From a virus: a DNA stretch of 37,467 nt. Location: the IMG/VR virus record IMGVR_UViG_3300044821_000067, positions 1-37,467 of that record, one strand, 5' to 3'. Of this stretch, positions 29,258 to 37,467 are shown piece by piece; the stretch's first letter is position 1; each line of letters starts with the position of its first letter. The notes beneath the pieces are model-generated. The model ran no database searches. It worked only from the letters and a program-made list of their open reading frames with translations, and was not told the DNA's origin. The translations under genes were made by a program, and so were the position numbers.

Positions 29258-30694
29258 GTGGCTGACGGTATCAAATTCCTTATCGATCTAGACAGTCGCA
29301 CGGCTGGCGCGAATGCGGCCGACACCGCTCTCGGTCGCGTGGAGGCGTCTGCCGATCGAGCCGATGGGCATTTGAAGAGCATGGGGCACCACGCCGAGGG
29401 GCTGAGCCGAGACGTCTTCAAGGCCGACTTTGCCATGGAGGTGCTCAAGAAGAGTGCCGAGCTGGCATGGGAAGGTGTGCATAAAGTCGCCGAACTCATC
29501 AAGGACACCGTCACCGAAGTGGCCGACGAGCGACGCGAGAAGATGGCGATGACCAATCTCCTGGGAGGAGAGGAGGACGCCGAGAAGGCAATCCACTACC
29601 TCGACCGCTTCAGCGAGGCGAGCGAGTTTGGGGAAGCGCGCACCAAGGCGATGGGCATCGAATTGCTCAATGCCGGCTACAGGGGCCAGGAGTGGCAGAA
29701 CGCTCTCGCGGGAATCGCCGATGCGGCATCAATGTCGTCGGACAAGATGGCTGGCGCCGAGGGCGCGCTGTCGTCCTTCATGCGGATGAAGGAAACGGGC
29801 AAGCTCGACGCGCGAATTCTCCGACGCTTGCACCTCAACGTGAAGGACGTGGTCAAGGGCCTCGGCGACTCGCTGGGCATGACCCCGTCCGCCGTGAAGA
29901 AAGGCCTGCTTGAGGGCAGTATCCCGGCGGCCAAGGCCTACGAGACGGTACTCCGCGCGATTGAGAAGAAGACGGGCAAGAGCCTTGGCGAGGCTGGTCT
30001 AACTGCTGGCAAGGGGCTCGAAGCCAAGCTCACGCACCTGAAAGAACTGCCCGAGAAGATCATGAAGTCCGTTTCGGACTCTCCCGGCATGGAGAAGATC
30101 GAACACGGCTTCGATAAACTACTCGAGTCCTTCGATCCCGATAGCACGGGCGGCAAGAAGATGATCTCCGGGCTATCATCCCTCATGGGCAGTGTGGGCG
30201 ACCTGGTGGAAGGGACCGACTGGGACGCAGTCGCCACTCACGTGGGGGACATTGCCTCAAGCATCGGCAAATGGGTGGATCCGCTGGCCAAGGCCGTTGG
30301 TCTGGTCGGAAAGCTGGCCGAGGGCATCCTTGGATTGCCAACCTTTGGTGAGGACGTCGGCGACTGGGTGGCACGCAAGCTGCACCCTGAGCTGAATCAG
30401 ACGCCAACACACGTGCTGGAAGCCCGCGCGCGCAGGCAGGCCGAGTTTGACGCCACAAACGCGGCAGAGTGGCGAGACGTGGATCTGGCTCGCGGGAAGG
30501 GCGAGGGTAAGGCCGGGGCGGCTGGCGGCACCCACATCGAGGGTAAGGCCGAGGTTACGGTGCATGTGCACGGATCCAAAGCCAGCGCCGAGGACATCGG
30601 CCACGCTGCCAAGAAGGGCGTCGAGGCAGGTCTCACCACCGCGCTCGAACAGCAGGCACTGCACGCGGGAACCCGCAGCGCGAGGAAACGCTGA
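29258..30694 (+). CDS. Tape measure protein
   Basis: A 478-residue, mostly helical protein starting at GTG 29258. It opens like tape measures (ADGIKFLIDLDSRTAGANAADT) and contains long Ala/Lys/Glu helices, a hydrophobic stretch at ~330-375 (LVGKLAEGILGLP) and 'DVGDWVARKLHP'. It sets tail length; at about 0.15 nm per residue it predicts roughly 70 nm, short for Mu-like tails. It lies directly after the frameshifted chaperone. Confidence 0.88.
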   Translation: MADGIKFLIDLDSRTAGANAADTALGRVEASADRADGHLKSMGHHAEGLSRDVFKADFAMEVLKKSAELAWEGVHKVAELIKDTVTEVADERREKMAMTNLLGGEEDAEKAIHYLDRFSEASEFGEARTKAMGIELLNAGYRGQEWQNALAGIADAASMSSDKMAGAEGALSSFMRMKETGKLDARILRRLHLNVKDVVKGLGDSLGMTPSAVKKGLLEGSIPAAKAYETVLRAIEKKTGKSLGEAGLTAGKGLEAKLTHLKELPEKIMKSVSDSPGMEKIEHGFDKLLESFDPDSTGGKKMISGLSSLMGSVGDLVEGTDWDAVATHVGDIASSIGKWVDPLAKAVGLVGKLAEGILGLPTFGEDVGDWVARKLHPELNQTPTHVLEARARRQAEFDATNAAEWRDVDLARGKGEGKAGAAGGTHIEGKAEVTVHVHGSKASAEDIGHAAKKGVEAGLTTALEQQALHAGTRSARKR

Positions 30695-31458
30695 TGGCAT
30701 CCAAGGCGAACGGCAAAGCAGTCGGCGCTGGCGAGCCTATCGACCTGACTGGCTACGCCGGGCCCGACACGGAGGGTGAATACTTCCAGCCATTCTGGGA
30801 TCTGGAGCTGTACGACGATGATGACAACCCGGTCGGCGTCGACGGGCCAGTCTTCGTCGAGAATGCGTGGGACCGGGTGCAGCTTGGTGACTATGTGCTC
30901 CCAGGACTGTGGACCGCAAGCGCAACGCCAGCTCTCAAGCTCGATATTCAGGCACCGAAGGGCTACGACGGTGCGGCCGTCATCACGCGCGGCTACCTGC
31001 CCGCGGGCATTACCCTGACGGGGCTGCTGTGGACGCCGCTCCAGTGGCGGCGTATGCAGGAAATTTTCCCAGCAATCTGGACGCGACCGTTCAAGGTGGC
31101 CGCGAACGATGTGGTTATTGGTAAGGGCGGAAAAGTCAGCGCATCCGAAAAGGACACTGGGCAAATCGTTGGCAAGCAACGTTCGCTGACCGTCACCAAC
31201 CCCGCACTGAATTTTTTGGGCATCACCGCCCTGGTCATCGAGCGCCCAACTCCACCTGTGCCGCACGCGATCCCTGGAGTGCGACAGATGACGTTTCAAT
31301 GCATCGAGTACGTGGCCGAGCCGTCCCGCAAGCCATCGGCGATCAAGGTAATCGCTGGCCAGGCCCGCGGCAAAAACGCCTTCGACAAGGAGATCGAGGA
31401 GAAGGACGCGCGCAACCCTAAAGCGCCCAGCAAGCGCAAAGAGGCAGCGGAACCCTGA
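30694..31458 (+). CDS. Putative baseplate protein
   Basis: A 254-residue protein with ATG 30694 overlapping the tape-measure stop. The N-terminal ~40 residues are Gly/Asp-rich; the middle is beta-rich with several Trp ('GYLPAGITLTGLLWTPLQWRRM'); the C-terminus is Lys/Asp/Glu-rich and probably disordered. The place, after the tape measure and before the hub, suggests a tube-initiation or hub-associated baseplate protein. No family recognised. Confidence 0.5.
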   Translation: MASKANGKAVGAGEPIDLTGYAGPDTEGEYFQPFWDLELYDDDDNPVGVDGPVFVENAWDRVQLGDYVLPGLWTASATPALKLDIQAPKGYDGAAVITRGYLPAGITLTGLLWTPLQWRRMQEIFPAIWTRPFKVAANDVVIGKGGKVSASEKDTGQIVGKQRSLTVTNPALNFLGITALVIERPTPPVPHAIPGVRQMTFQCIEYVAEPSRKPSAIKVIAGQARGKNAFDKEIEEKDARNPKAPSKRKEAAEP

Positions 31459-32120
31459 TGGCCACCCTGCGACTTGCCACGGGCCAGAGCCTCTACGTGA
31501 CCGGCGGCGAGGTGCTGCTGCCTCGCACGGGCGTCTGGCTGGCCAACCTTCACGTCAACGAGCAGAATCCACTGCCCGATCGGCTGGTGCTAGATCTCGG
31601 CGAGGTCGATATGCCGGCCGCGGTGGCGAAGGCCGAGCTCATCGCAGGCGTCACCGAAGTGCGACTCGTCGGCGGCGCCGGTGGACTCGGCGAGCTTGCC
31701 CGGCCCAAGCATTACCACCGGCCCCTAGTGAAACACGTACTTGCCGATCTGCTGCGCGACTCGGGCGAGACCCTGGCCACCACCTCGACCCCTGCCGTTC
31801 TGTCCAAGGATCTAGAAGCGTGGACTACCCTGGCACTTACCACCGGGGCGATCCTGGCAGCGCTGTGCAGGGTTGCCAGCAGCGACGTAAATTGGCGTGT
31901 GCTCGCCGATGGCACCGTTTGGATTGGCACCGAGACCTGGCCGGATTCCGCCGTTGTCTCGCGCTCCATCGAAAGCGACGGACCGAATGCTGCCACCATC
32001 ATCGGCACCGACATCCCGGAGCTGTGGCCGGGTACTCTGCTGGACGGCCGCCGCGTCGACTACGTTAGGCACGACCTGGATGACAACCGCACCACCGTGC
32101 TCTTCGCGGAGGGGCTATGA
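31458..32120 (+). CDS. Putative baseplate hub protein
   Basis: A 220-residue protein with ATG 31458 overlapping the preceding stop (TGATG). It has the beta-rich pattern of gp27/gpP-type hubs: 'YHRPLVKHVLADLLRDSGE', 'DVNWRVLADGTVWIGTETW' and a C-terminal 'GTLLDGRRVDYVRHDLDDNRTTVLF'. It is shorter than Mu gpP, so it may be a reduced hub. It is coupled to the spike gene by ATGA. Confidence 0.6.
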   Translation: MATLRLATGQSLYVTGGEVLLPRTGVWLANLHVNEQNPLPDRLVLDLGEVDMPAAVAKAELIAGVTEVRLVGGAGGLGELARPKHYHRPLVKHVLADLLRDSGETLATTSTPAVLSKDLEAWTTLALTTGAILAALCRVASSDVNWRVLADGTVWIGTETWPDSAVVSRSIESDGPNAATIIGTDIPELWPGTLLDGRRVDYVRHDLDDNRTTVLFAEGL

Positions 32121-32677
32121 GTGCCGACCGCTCACTCGCCGCCTGGACAGGCCTGCAGGATGCGCAGGATCCCACGGGGCTGTACGCGCGCATGTATCGC
32201 GCCAAGGTGGTCGCCCAGTCCGATGACGCCGACGAGGTTGACGTTCGCCCCGATTTGCCGCTGCTGCCCGACATGGCAAAGATCCCATTGCGCCACGGGG
32301 TGCCCGGCTTGCGCGTCCACGTGGCGCTAGGCTCGTACATACTGGTTGGGTGGGACGACGGCCGCCCAGATCACGCATTTGCGTCGCTGTGGAACCCCGA
32401 CGTGCGAGTGCTGAAGCTGTCCTTTGTCGCGGATGATCTGCGCCTCGGCGGACGCGATGCCAGTGAGGCGTTGGTGCAGGGCACGAGCTACCGAGGCGCC
32501 GAAGATCAGATGCTGACCGGCCTGCAGGCCGGCTTGACCGCTATGGCCAGCGCGGCCCAGGGCGCGCTCATGCCGCTGCAGCCTGGAATCACTGCATGCC
32601 TCCAGGCCGTTACACAGTTCATCGCCGCCGCCGCGGCAGCACGCGGCTACCTCTCACCCACGGTGAAAACTGTATGA
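32117..32677 (+). CDS. Putative tail spike / gpV-like protein
   Basis: A 186-residue protein. Residues ~25-95 form an OB-fold-like segment ('YRAKVVAQSDDADEVDVRP', 'HGVPGLRVHVALGSYILVGWDDG'), as at the N-terminus of gpV/gp45 spikes. An Ala/Gln-rich helical end follows. It would cap the tube and pierce the envelope. It follows the hub, as expected. The usual repeat beta-helix is not obvious. Confidence 0.65.
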   Translation: MSADRSLAAWTGLQDAQDPTGLYARMYRAKVVAQSDDADEVDVRPDLPLLPDMAKIPLRHGVPGLRVHVALGSYILVGWDDGRPDHAFASLWNPDVRVLKLSFVADDLRLGGRDASEALVQGTSYRGAEDQMLTGLQAGLTAMASAAQGALMPLQPGITACLQAVTQFIAAAAAARGYLSPTVKTV

Positions 32678-35397
32678 ACGACTCAGTTACAGGGCGCGCG
32701 ATCGGAATAGATACTGCGGCAGCGCAAAAGGACATTGCCGACAAGTTCTGGTACGAGTGGGGCCCCAAGTGGCCCCTGCTCGACCGGACCTCGCAAGATC
32801 GCGCGCTGGCAGATCTGGCCCTGCGGCTATTGAAGGGGTCTGGTAACGCCACCATCACACACGTGCCTGGGTGGGACCGGATCACATTCGACCCATCTAG
32901 CGGTAGCCACATCGACCCCGATCCAACGACGGATGGGGCCACGACGTTCGTGCGCCCTATGCCTGCGCTGGCTCAGCAGCACGATCCAGGTACAGGTGAG
33001 TTCATTGCACTGTGGCTCAAAACCGGCGCTGGAGAGAACGACTGGACCAAGCTGGGGGCGGGTGATGGCGGTACCACCGCGACAACCCGCCTTTACTTGT
33101 GCGACTTCGAGGCGGACATGGACGGGTTTAAGGAGCCGCAGTCGTTGCAGCTCGAACCGCCCACGACCGCCGCGCGTGACGTGTCCGTGACGGCGGGAGC
33201 TGCTGCCAATCTGGTGTTCGCGAATTCTACCAACCTGATGCCGAAGGTGGTTATCTGGCCAGCGGGCCGGTGGAAGCTCCACGTCTTCGTGAAGACCGAT
33301 GGCGGGCCGGGCGTCGTCACCTTCGCGCTCAAGCGCATGAAGTCCGATGGTTCAGCGTTCGTCACGCTGGCCACAGGGGTAGCGACGGTCGCGACGTCGA
33401 GCACGTCCTACGGTGCGCAAAATCTCACTGTCGACGTTGCCGAGACTGCCGGCCTCCTTGCCGATGAAATCTATCTAGAGGCCGAGGGGAGCACCTCGTC
33501 GGGCACAGCGGTCCAGGTGTTCGTGGGCATGGGGGGAGCTCAAGCGAGCTACATCGAACTGCCCTTCGCCGCAACCGCAGTGATCTCGCACCCTGAGCTC
33601 ACCAATAGGGACATTTCCCACCAGCATCCCGACCTTGCCATCGACGTAGCCGCGAGCGGGTTCACCAAGAACCTAAGCAGCGCTGACGACACGCTGGCGA
33701 AGGCGCTCCATACCCTTGACCTCCTGGCGGCCCTGGGTTCGATCTGGCATGGCGGATCCGGCGTGCCGAGCTCGGGGCTAGGCGCCAACGGCGACTGGTA
33801 TCTGAACCTCACGAATTGCGACGTGTACGGGCCGAAGACGGCCGGCGCGTGGGGATCTGTCGTAGGGAACATCAAGGGCGCACCGGGTGACCCAGGTGGG
33901 CCCGGCCTGGACGGCGCGAACGGCGCGGAGGGGCCTGCAGGTCCTTCGCCGCTTGGCTACTTCTACCCGACGGTGAACGTTTCAGGGCTCCTCGCGCGCG
34001 CGGAAGAGCTTCGAGACAGTTGGAGCGGGACACCGCACGCCATTGCTTCGACTCCCGTCATCGCTTCATCTGGCTACGTGCCCTTCTTCACGGGCCTGCG
34101 GAACATCCCGCTTGAGTCGTGGCCGGCAGGCCTCTGGAAGATCCGCGCACGGCTGAAGTCGAGCAATGCGAGCCTCAATGCCACTTGCCGGGTGACCGCC
34201 AATTGGAAGCAGCCAGGGGGATACGCCCTCGCGGTCTTCCAGGCTACCTTCGAGATCACATCGACGGATTACGTTGTCTTCGAGCACTCCGACACCGCCC
34301 CTCACATGGTGGCATCAACGGCGGACAGCCTGGAGCTGGTCTTCGAGGTCCACACCACGGGCAGCAGTCCCGTTTCGGTGACTCTCGAAATCGACGACGC
34401 CAACCACGACACGCGCCTTGAGACGACACTTGCGATCCCTGTCGGCCTTGTCGCGGTGAAGCTGCTGGATACGCCTGGCTATGCCTACGACAAGATCGAA
34501 GTAGCGGCGGGCCTGGTGAAGTCCTACGGTGGCGCGGCCCCAAATCAGACGGTGTTGCTCGCACTGGCCAACCCGCGCAAGCCCAACGTTGACGCCGTCT
34601 TCAGTCCCAACGTCGAGACGGAAAATCCGCTAGGCGGCTTCGATGCTGGCCCGGCGGGCACCTGGACGCGAAATTCCTACGGCGCTCTGCCCGCGTACTT
34701 CACCGATGGAGTGACGCCGGTCGCGAATATGCGCGTGCTCGTCTATTCGCCTGGCGTCTCTTCGGATAACGAGCCCTTTCAAGGGATCTATCGCCTGGCC
34801 GTGGTTGGCGACGGCAGCCACTACACGCAACTTGTGCGCGCGGACGATGCCGACACGGGAGCTGAGTACACGGACCAAATGGAGGTCCTTTGCCTCGGCG
34901 GTGCGGTGTACGCCGGCTCCCTGTTCGTCCTGACGTCGGCGCAGCCTATCGTGCTGGAAGTCTCGCCGATCACATTGGCGCGTATGTCCATCGGCTCTGG
35001 TGGCCTCGTGGCGCTCGGCGTGGTGGGTGGATCCAATCGCATCAATCTGGGCGGCCCCGACAACAATCGGTCGGCAGTCCCCACCGTGGGTGAAGCGCAG
35101 CAGGTAGATCCATCGACCTACGCCAGCTCTGCGGTGTGGCGCTTTCAGTGCGTGGCGGCCGTGGCCAATGCGGGAACGTCGGGAACCGTGGTGCTCTACA
35201 ACCTCACGGATAGCAGCGTGGCGGCCACGTTGACCGTCACAGGGACCACGCCGGCCCTGTACAGCGCAACGCTGACGGTGCCGACCAATCTGCCCAACGC
35301 TGCGAAGCTTTACGAAGCGCGCTTCCAAATGGTGGCGCCGCTTCCCACTGACAAGATCATTGTCAGCTCGATCACTCTCACGGCGAGCGCCGCTTAG
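32674..35397 (+). CDS. Tail fibre with collagen-like segment
   Basis: A 907-residue protein starting at ATG 32674, which overlaps the spike stop. The N-terminal ~150 residues may anchor to the tail. Residues ~405-430 hold about eight Gly-X-Y triplets (GAPGDPGGPGLDGANG, then GAEGPAGP), a collagen-like trimerising stretch, with beta-rich domains on both sides and a Ser/Thr-rich C-terminus. It is likely the receptor-binding fibre. No chaperone domain is evident. Confidence 0.8.
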   Translation: MNDSVTGRAIGIDTAAAQKDIADKFWYEWGPKWPLLDRTSQDRALADLALRLLKGSGNATITHVPGWDRITFDPSSGSHIDPDPTTDGATTFVRPMPALAQQHDPGTGEFIALWLKTGAGENDWTKLGAGDGGTTATTRLYLCDFEADMDGFKEPQSLQLEPPTTAARDVSVTAGAAANLVFANSTNLMPKVVIWPAGRWKLHVFVKTDGGPGVVTFALKRMKSDGSAFVTLATGVATVATSSTSYGAQNLTVDVAETAGLLADEIYLEAEGSTSSGTAVQVFVGMGGAQASYIELPFAATAVISHPELTNRDISHQHPDLAIDVAASGFTKNLSSADDTLAKALHTLDLLAALGSIWHGGSGVPSSGLGANGDWYLNLTNCDVYGPKTAGAWGSVVGNIKGAPGDPGGPGLDGANGAEGPAGPSPLGYFYPTVNVSGLLARAEELRDSWSGTPHAIASTPVIASSGYVPFFTGLRNIPLESWPAGLWKIRARLKSSNASLNATCRVTANWKQPGGYALAVFQATFEITSTDYVVFEHSDTAPHMVASTADSLELVFEVHTTGSSPVSVTLEIDDANHDTRLETTLAIPVGLVAVKLLDTPGYAYDKIEVAAGLVKSYGGAAPNQTVLLALANPRKPNVDAVFSPNVETENPLGGFDAGPAGTWTRNSYGALPAYFTDGVTPVANMRVLVYSPGVSSDNEPFQGIYRLAVVGDGSHYTQLVRADDADTGAEYTDQMEVLCLGGAVYAGSLFVLTSAQPIVLEVSPITLARMSIGSGGLVALGVVGGSNRINLGGPDNNRSAVPTVGEAQQVDPSTYASSAVWRFQCVAAVANAGTSGTVVLYNLTDSSVAATLTVTGTTPALYSATLTVPTNLPNAAKLYEARFQMVAPLPTDKIIVSSITLTASAA

Positions 35398-35404
35398 GAG
35401 ACAC

Positions 35405-36580
35405 ATGGCCCTATCAATACCAGCACCTACGCGAAATTGGCGCTTCTGCGTGAATCAGTTCGTCGGCGGATCGGGGAACGGAACGACCGACTACCAGGAT
35501 GTTGCCTGGAAGATGATCAACATTCTGCTCAATGGCGTGAGCGTTGAGTGGACAGATATGACCGGCGCTGCTGCGTCCGCTCCTGCACCTATGACCGCGG
35601 TGATGTTTGCGGACGGCTCCGCGTCTGCACCGTCGGCTACGCCATGGCCCGACCGAACCAAGTGCGTGTTCGCACCGCCGGCCTCAAATCACGCGTGGGC
35701 GCTACTCGGCAATGCGCTTGGCGCCTCAAGCCCCGCACAATTCTGTTTTGAACTGACCAACAATAACGGAATCAGCTTGCCCTTGTCATTAGGCGCGGGC
35801 ACTGAAACCAGCGGAAGCGCCCCGAACGCGACTCAACAAGGCGGCTTCTTTGTGTCGCATACAGGCGGGATGACCAGCGGCATCGCAGCTCGCCGGCCCT
35901 ATTGCAGCGACGAAATACAGCTTGGCAGCAAACGTGGCACAGGCGGGCAATACACTTGGATGGCTGCTTCCAGCAGTACCACGACTTGGTACGGACGTAT
36001 GCACGTAATGAGAACGCTTGACGGTTCATGTACTCGGATCATCGTCTACCTAGGCGGGATCCCGATATTCTTTCTCTGGCTTGACACGCCAGATAGCCCG
36101 TTCGTTACCAACGGATCCCCCAACCACACGTGGAATGTCGACGATACACCTTTCTACGGTGGCGCAATTGGCGGCTCTAGCGGCGCCATGTTGTACACGG
36201 GGGGATCCGTCGGTTGGTTCACGGACATCTCGTCAAACCTAGGATCACGAATCGCCAGCAAGATCAACCCGACGGCCAAAAGCGTTCAACCGCTCGGGCT
36301 AGTTTGCGCCTACTCCTCGGCAACAGGCGTTGCCGGAATCGTGTCGGGAATGAATGCAGCCAACGATGGCGATGGCGGCTACACGCCGGTGCCAATTGGC
36401 CTGTGCTGCGGATCTTCTGGTTACAGACAAGCCAAGTGTGGAACCTGCCCGGACATCTATTTTGTGCCTTCAATCCTAAATGAGGGTGACTACGCGGACG
36501 ATCTGACCAATCACTATTCTTGGCGCGTAATGGGTGACTTCCTGTTGCCGTGGGACACCTCAACACTATTGGTGACGTGA
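35405..36580 (+). CDS. Putative tail-tip protein
   Basis: A 391-residue protein with TTAGGAGA upstream of ATG 35405. It is rich in Gly/Ser/Thr/Asn and Trp, beta-like throughout ('YTWMAASSSTTTWYGRMHV', 'YRQAKCGTCPDIYFVP'), with a few Cys pairs near the C-terminus. No family recognised. Visibly less GC-rich than the rest. Structural receptor-side role inferred from place between fibre and small tip genes. Confidence 0.55.
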   Translation: MALSIPAPTRNWRFCVNQFVGGSGNGTTDYQDVAWKMINILLNGVSVEWTDMTGAAASAPAPMTAVMFADGSASAPSATPWPDRTKCVFAPPASNHAWALLGNALGASSPAQFCFELTNNNGISLPLSLGAGTETSGSAPNATQQGGFFVSHTGGMTSGIAARRPYCSDEIQLGSKRGTGGQYTWMAASSSTTTWYGRMHVMRTLDGSCTRIIVYLGGIPIFFLWLDTPDSPFVTNGSPNHTWNVDDTPFYGGAIGGSSGAMLYTGGSVGWFTDISSNLGSRIASKINPTAKSVQPLGLVCAYSSATGVAGIVSGMNAANDGDGGYTPVPIGLCCGSSGYRQAKCGTCPDIYFVPSILNEGDYADDLTNHYSWRVMGDFLLPWDTSTLLVT

Positions 36581-37044
36581 TGGAGCAGTCAAAATTCACT
36601 AGCAGTTGGCACTTCGTAGTTCGCGACAAGCGAGGGCGAATTAGAGGCCGCCGAGTAGTGAAGAACCTGCGCACTACAGCCGGCATGGACTGGGCTATTG
36701 CGCAGCTCTATTCGGGGGCTCCCGTCGGTAGTAAAGGCTTCAACTTTATTGCGCTGTCCACTGACGCTACAGGCGGCACAGGAGCGTCAACAACCCTCAC
36801 TTCGGAGATCGTAGGGTCGGGGCTGACTCGTGCTGCGGCAACGTACTCCCACACCGCGGGCACGGCCGTGTGCACGCTTGTGCACGCCTTTACATACGCG
36901 GGGGCCGGCTCTGCACAATTGCGCTCGGCCGCACTATTCACAGACGCCAGCGGCGGTACCATGAACCACCTCGTGGCCTACACACTGCTGTCTTTGCCCA
37001 ATGGCCAGACGGTCACGGTCACAGTCACAATCACCGGGTCATAG
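36580..37044 (+). CDS. Small structural protein at tail end
   Basis: A 154-residue protein with ATG 36580 overlapping the previous stop (GTGATGG). Basic N-terminus ('RDKRGRIRGRRVVKN'), then Gly/Ala/Thr-rich beta strands ending 'TVTVTVTITGS'. Such proteins often occur beside fibre genes in phages and may be minor tail-tip parts. Not recognised by family. Confidence 0.55.
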   Translation: MEQSKFTSSWHFVVRDKRGRIRGRRVVKNLRTTAGMDWAIAQLYSGAPVGSKGFNFIALSTDATGGTGASTTLTSEIVGSGLTRAAATYSHTAGTAVCTLVHAFTYAGAGSAQLRSAALFTDASGGTMNHLVAYTLLSLPNGQTVTVTVTITGS

Positions 37045-37365
37045 ATGGCGGTTCTCAATCTAAGCGAAACCTTTGCCTTCGTAGAGGCCATCTTTCCGAA
37101 GGTGTACAGCCCTCTGGGCGGGATGAGCTTGGGGCTCGTGAACTACATCACGCCGGAGGCGCCGATCACGCAGCGCCGAGGTTGGTCTGTATTTCTGACC
37201 TCGGAGTTCGGCGTTGGTTCTAAGCTGCGCAAGATCGTGATGCGTGGGATCGATACCACGGGAGCATACCGCTACTGGGAGACGGACGTCGCCGACGGCG
37301 CCGCAATTGCGTACAGCGGCCCTAATAAGCCTCTGACCGATGTCTGTGTGTTCAAGTCTTACTAG
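37045..37365 (+). CDS. Small hypothetical tail-region protein
   Basis: A 106-residue protein starting at ATG directly after the previous TAG. Mixed beta pattern ('GWSVFLTSEFGVGSKLRKIVMRG') and a Tyr/Trp-containing end. Unknown. Co-transcribed with the two preceding genes. Confidence 0.55.
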   Translation: MAVLNLSETFAFVEAIFPKVYSPLGGMSLGLVNYITPEAPITQRRGWSVFLTSEFGVGSKLRKIVMRGIDTTGAYRYWETDVADGAAIAYSGPNKPLTDVCVFKSY

Positions 37366-37398
37366 AAACCATCAACCAACTAGAAGCGGAATCGAACC

Positions 37399-37467
37399 AT
37401 GTCAATGACCGTAGCTCACACAGCCTTGTACAGCACCGCAGGCGGCGCAGGCGGAACGCTCGACGAC
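37399..37467 (+). CDS. Gene start cut by window edge
   Basis: ATG 37399 opens 23 codons reaching the last base: MSMTVAHTALYSTAGGAGGT, then LDD. It is Gly/Ala/Thr-rich. Too short to name. If the sequence were circular it would run in frame into the gene at base 1 (see findings). Confidence 0.45.
   Translation, partial: MSMTVAHTALYSTAGGAGGTLDD

Overview
The window is phage DNA, GC-rich throughout and densely packed. Nearly all genes read rightward with 1-8 nt stop/start overlaps (ATGA, GTGA, TGATG, TAATG) and many GTG/TTG starts. The virion genes are Mu-like: a gp29/DUF935-type portal, MuF, a gpI-type protease with a nested scaffold, a gpT-type major head protein, gp36, gpG, gp37, and a DUF2586-type sheath. 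No Mu transposase, integrase or reverse transcriptase is visible. Replication instead looks lambda-like, with an O-type initiator carrying palindromic iterons in its own coding sequence. The host is not proven. High GC, a disulfide-rich lipoprotein and a DUF6745-type protein fit Myxococcota or a similar high-GC Gram-negative. The last gene is cut by the right edge. The first is cut by the left edge inside a tandem repeat, where assemblies often break.

Layout: (1) 1-795, the 3' part of a DUF6745-like gene with a 12-bp tandem repeat. (2) 792-2936, early replication: zinc ribbon, initiator with candidate origin, putative helicase loader, coiled-coil protein, nucleoside deoxyribosyltransferase-like protein. 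(3) 2933-8912, a secreted lytic-transglycosylase-like protein, a HerA-type ATPase, Dam methylase, several small CxxC proteins and a RuvC-like resolvase. A 30-bp direct repeat sits near each end of the segment from the ATPase to the last small gene. (4) 8974-11867, a tRNA with CAU anticodon, a hairpin-rich gap, a cytosine-C5 methyltransferase and a Gp37/Gp68 (DUF5131) radical-SAM-like protein. (5) 11864-13989, small genes with two look-alike, nearly leaderless promoters, a tandem paralogue pair, a lipoprotein and a secreted protein. (6) 14120-24009, packaging and head genes, interrupted by a five-gene leftward cassette (19265-20701) under an HTH gene. (7) 24020-24058, a terminator after the major head gene. 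(8) 24102-32677, head completion, sheath, tube, tail chaperones with a -1 frameshift site, tape measure, hub and spike. (9) 32674-37467, fibre and tip genes, less GC-rich at the end.

How it fits together: the early genes start replication at an origin inside the initiator gene. The ATPase and resolvase process DNA and its branches. Two methyltransferases, and perhaps the radical-SAM-like enzyme, mark the phage DNA. The late operon builds a Mu-like head on a rather short, probably contractile tail. No baseplate wedge genes (gp25/W, J, I types) are recognisable between spike and fibre. The most interesting unexplained items are the paired dyad-containing promoters, the leftward cassette, the 30-bp repeat pair, the MuF-JAB fusion, the in-gene origin and the two-position combinatorial 12-bp repeat.
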